From an uncultured Clostridium sp. (GTDB lineage: Bacteria > Bacillota > Clostridia > Lachnospirales > Lachnospiraceae): 7,295 bases of DNA. The stretch is taken from assembly GCA_900552885.1 (NCBI GenBank), contig USBM01000110.1:1-7295 (forward strand). The letters are read 5' to 3'. The translations under genes and the position numbers were made by a program. Of the stretch, positions 5,469 through 7,295 are shown in pieces. Below the pieces are notes generated by a model, which was given only the letters and a program-made list of their open reading frames with translations, had not been told where the DNA came from and made no database searches. How positions within the stretch are numbered: position 1 is the first letter of the stretch; each line of letters opens with the position of its first letter.

Positions 5469-7295
5469 AATAGGTTTGTGTCGTAATGCGGATGTAGCAG
5501 GAATAGTAGTTTCTCCGTTATTAGTGGTTGCGGTAAAGGTTGCAACAACAGAGTGGTCTGCATCAACAGCATCAAATGTATATGTCGTAATTGCACCTTG
5601 GGCGACACCATCGATCGTTACATTTGTTAGTACATAACCTTCATTTGCGGTAAAGGTAAGCGTTGCACTATCTCCGGCATTGATCTGAGTCGGACCCGAA
5701 ATGCTACCGCCGCCTTCTACGATTGTAAAAATAGTATAGGAACTATCGTTGGAAATTGATTCAGAGGAATCATTTTCTGTATCTTTTTCGGAATCTTCTT
5801 TTGTATGGATTGGACAAGTCTGTTCCATGAATCCATCTGGTGGAATAAAGTCAGCATCTGTTAAGGTAATGTCTCCATTTTCATCAGCAGTATAGTGATA
5901 TGTTGTTGTATCAGGACATTCATCGGTTGCTTTGTAGTGACTTTCGTTACATAAAGTGATAGTCTGATGAAGATCGCAGGTCTTTGTTGGAACAGAGTCT
6001 TTTGAAAAGTATTCGGTAATAATGGATTTACATTGGCCTTCTGCCGGAAGCATCCCGGATGTTGCACATACTTTGGCAGTTACAATATCACTTGGCTTCT
6101 CGAAGGTTGCAGAAGTATCCTCTCCTTCGGCTTCCACAATCTGATCCATGATCTTACGCCAGATTACCTTATGTGTATTGCTGTTTGAAAAGTTAGTGTT
6201 CGAATCATAGCCCATCCAAATGCTGGCGGTATAATATGGAGTTGAACCACAGAACCAGTAATCATAATTGCTGGAGGTAGTTCCGGTTTTACCGGCAACG
6301 ACCATGCCACTGGATAAGCGGGCTGCGGTACCTGTACCGGAAGTAACAACGTCTTGCATGGCATTATTGATCAACCAGGCGGTAGTTTCTTTCATGACTT
6401 GTTTTGTTTCCGGTGTATTATCGATCAATACGTTACCATCATGATCCAACACTTTAGTATAGAAGGTTGGTTCAATATAAGTACCTTTATTTGCAATAGA
6501 AGCATAGGCTCCGGTTAATTCTAAGTTGGTGACACCTTCTGTCAGACCACCGAGACACATAGATTCATTAATATCATTTTCTGCAATACCATTGACTGAA
6601 GCCTCTCCGTTTTTGAGGGTTGTAATTCCCATGTTACAAAGGTAGTCATATCCAACCTGAGGGGTAACTTCCTGAAAGCATTTGACGGTAATGATATTCA
6701 TGGAATCTTTGATCGCTGTCCGAATCGTTTGTTGTCCGCGATAGCCGGAATACCAGTTCTTGATCGGAGTTCCGTTACTGTAGTCCGTTGGTTCATCCAT
6801 AAAGCTGGTTGCTAACGTCATGCCTGCTGTGTCTAATGCAGGAACATAGGTAGATAGAACTTTAAAGGTAGAACCGGGCTGACGCTTGGAGTCAGTTGCA
6901 CGGTTTAAGGTAAGATTACCATCTTTCGGACCACGTCCTCCGCAGATTGCTTTGACGTATCCGGTTGACTGATCCATGATGACGAAAGAACTTTGTGGCT
7001 GAATGGTTGTAGAGAAGGATTCTGCCAGTTCTGTATAGCCGGTCTTTTCAAGAGTGGCAGCCTTATATTCATCTGCTGCAGCACGGGCAGTATCTTCACT
7101 CGAATAGATCAGATTATATTTTGGATTCTGTGTCTTTTCTTTATAATAATTAAGCAGATCATTGTTGGAGTAATTGTAGAGATCCCCGTTTTTAGGATCT
7201 GTTAGCGTTAAGGCATAATTGAGGGCTACACTGGTTCCGGCTGGGTAGTTATCCGGATCATTGATCTCCTGATCGCATATTTTTTGAATGGTTTC
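5448..7295 (-). CDS. Class A penicillin-binding protein, C-terminal part, with InlB-like repeat domain (5'-truncated by window)
   Basis: The protein is a peptidoglycan transpeptidase of the class A (PBP1A-like) type, acting outside the membrane. The frame is open to the window edge, giving 615 visible residues; the ATG at 6977 is internal, since 106 more in-frame residues precede it. The missing N-terminus should hold the membrane anchor and glycosyltransferase domain. In the visible numbering, the active-site serine is in RQPGSTFK (Ser142, STFK at nt 6861-6872), SMN is at 198-200 (nt 6696-6704) and KTG at 336-338 (nt 6282-6290). All are intact, with supporting SSFVIMDQSTGYVKAICGG before and YYTASIWMGYD after. 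Beyond this come a segment with six cysteines (410-494, nt 5814-6068), an acidic Ser/Asp/Glu linker (498-520), one domain resembling the divergent InlB B-repeat (521-590, nt 5526-5735, GGGSISGPTQINAGDSATLTFTA... in part) and a basic tail ending ITLAQRK. No LPXTG sorting signal is present. It is convergent with the LacI-family gene, 26 bp apart. The class A assignment rests on motif style because the glycosyltransferase domain is out of view. Confidence 0.93.
   Translation of the reverse strand, partial: ETIQKICDQEINDPDNYPAGTSVALNYALTLTDPKNGDLYNYSNNDLLNYYKEKTQNPKYNLIYSSEDTARAAADEYKAATLEKTGYTELAESFSTTIQPQSSFVIMDQSTGYVKAICGGRGPKDGNLTLNRATDSKRQPGSTFKVLSTYVPALDTAGMTLATSFMDEPTDYSNGTPIKNWYSGYRGQQTIRTAIKDSMNIITVKCFQEVTPQVGYDYLCNMGITTLKNGEASVNGIAENDINESMCLGGLTEGVTNLELTGAYASIANKGTYIEPTFYTKVLDHDGNVLIDNTPETKQVMKETTAWLINNAMQDVVTSGTGTAARLSSGMVVAGKTGTTSSNYDYWFCGSTPYYTASIWMGYDSNTNFSNSNTHKVIWRKIMDQIVEAEGEDTSATFEKPSDIVTAKVCATSGMLPAEGQCKSIITEYFSKDSVPTKTCDLHQTITLCNESHYKATDECPDTTTYHYTADENGDITLTDADFIPPDGFMEQTCPIHTKEDSEKDTENDSSESISNDSSYTIFTIVEGGGSISGPTQINAGDSATLTFTANEGYVLTNVTIDGVAQGAITTYTFDAVDADHSVVATFTATTNNGETTIPATSALRHKPITLAQRK

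Noticed and set aside
5448..5525. Possible cell wall sorting signal at the PBP C-terminus
   Set aside because: There is no LPXTG-like motif followed by a hydrophobic segment; the tail is short and basic, and class A PBPs are anchored at the N-terminus.
6977..6977. ATG at 6977 as the start of the penicillin-binding protein
   Set aside because: The frame remains open for 106 more codons to the window edge, and the preceding residues (SSFVI) complete the conserved beginning of the transpeptidase domain.

Overview
This window looks like chromosomal DNA of a low-to-moderate GC Gram-positive bacterium. The class Clostridia is likely and Lachnospiraceae is my best guess. The grounds are strong purine-rich Shine-Dalgarno sites, an atpA-G-D-C gene order, a long lysine-tailed gamma subunit, a CcpA-type operator, and a large penicillin-binding protein with a cysteine-containing extracellular extension. 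The taxonomy is an inference from protein style, not from a search.

Layout. Positions 1-3930 hold the distal half of an F1Fo ATP synthase operon on the + strand: atpA (5' end cut off by the window), atpG, atpD and atpC, each with its own ribosome binding site and short gaps. The atpD ribosome binding site overlaps the end of atpG, so these two are probably translationally coupled. Together they encode the F1 sector apart from delta: alpha and beta form the catalytic hexamer, gamma is the rotor shaft, and epsilon is the regulatory rotor subunit.

Positions 3931-4347 have no gene that I can support. They hold a run of three stem-loops without U-tracts (3936-3994, 4000-4043, 4046-4082), then a canonical intrinsic terminator (4108-4140). 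A perfect 14-bp LacI/CcpA-type palindrome (4149-4162), a candidate promoter (4167-4196) and a leader of about 145 nt complete the stretch. The leader leads into a LacI-family regulator (4348-5421, +). Its recognition helix carries the same residues as CcpA, so the upstream palindrome is a credible autoregulatory operator.

Positions 5448-7295 (- strand) carry the C-terminal 615 residues of a class A penicillin-binding protein, convergent with the regulator. The transpeptidase motifs STFK, SMN and KTG are intact. Its C-terminus is unusual: a six-cysteine segment, an acidic Ser/Asp/Glu linker, one domain resembling the divergent InlB B-repeat, and a short basic tail whose codons form one arm of a long hairpin shared with the 3' end of the regulator gene.

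Most of the window is housekeeping. I do not see a clear new biological system. The best candidates for follow-up are the hairpin series after atpC, the modular PBP C-terminus with its hairpin-encoded end, and the palindrome-regulator pair.
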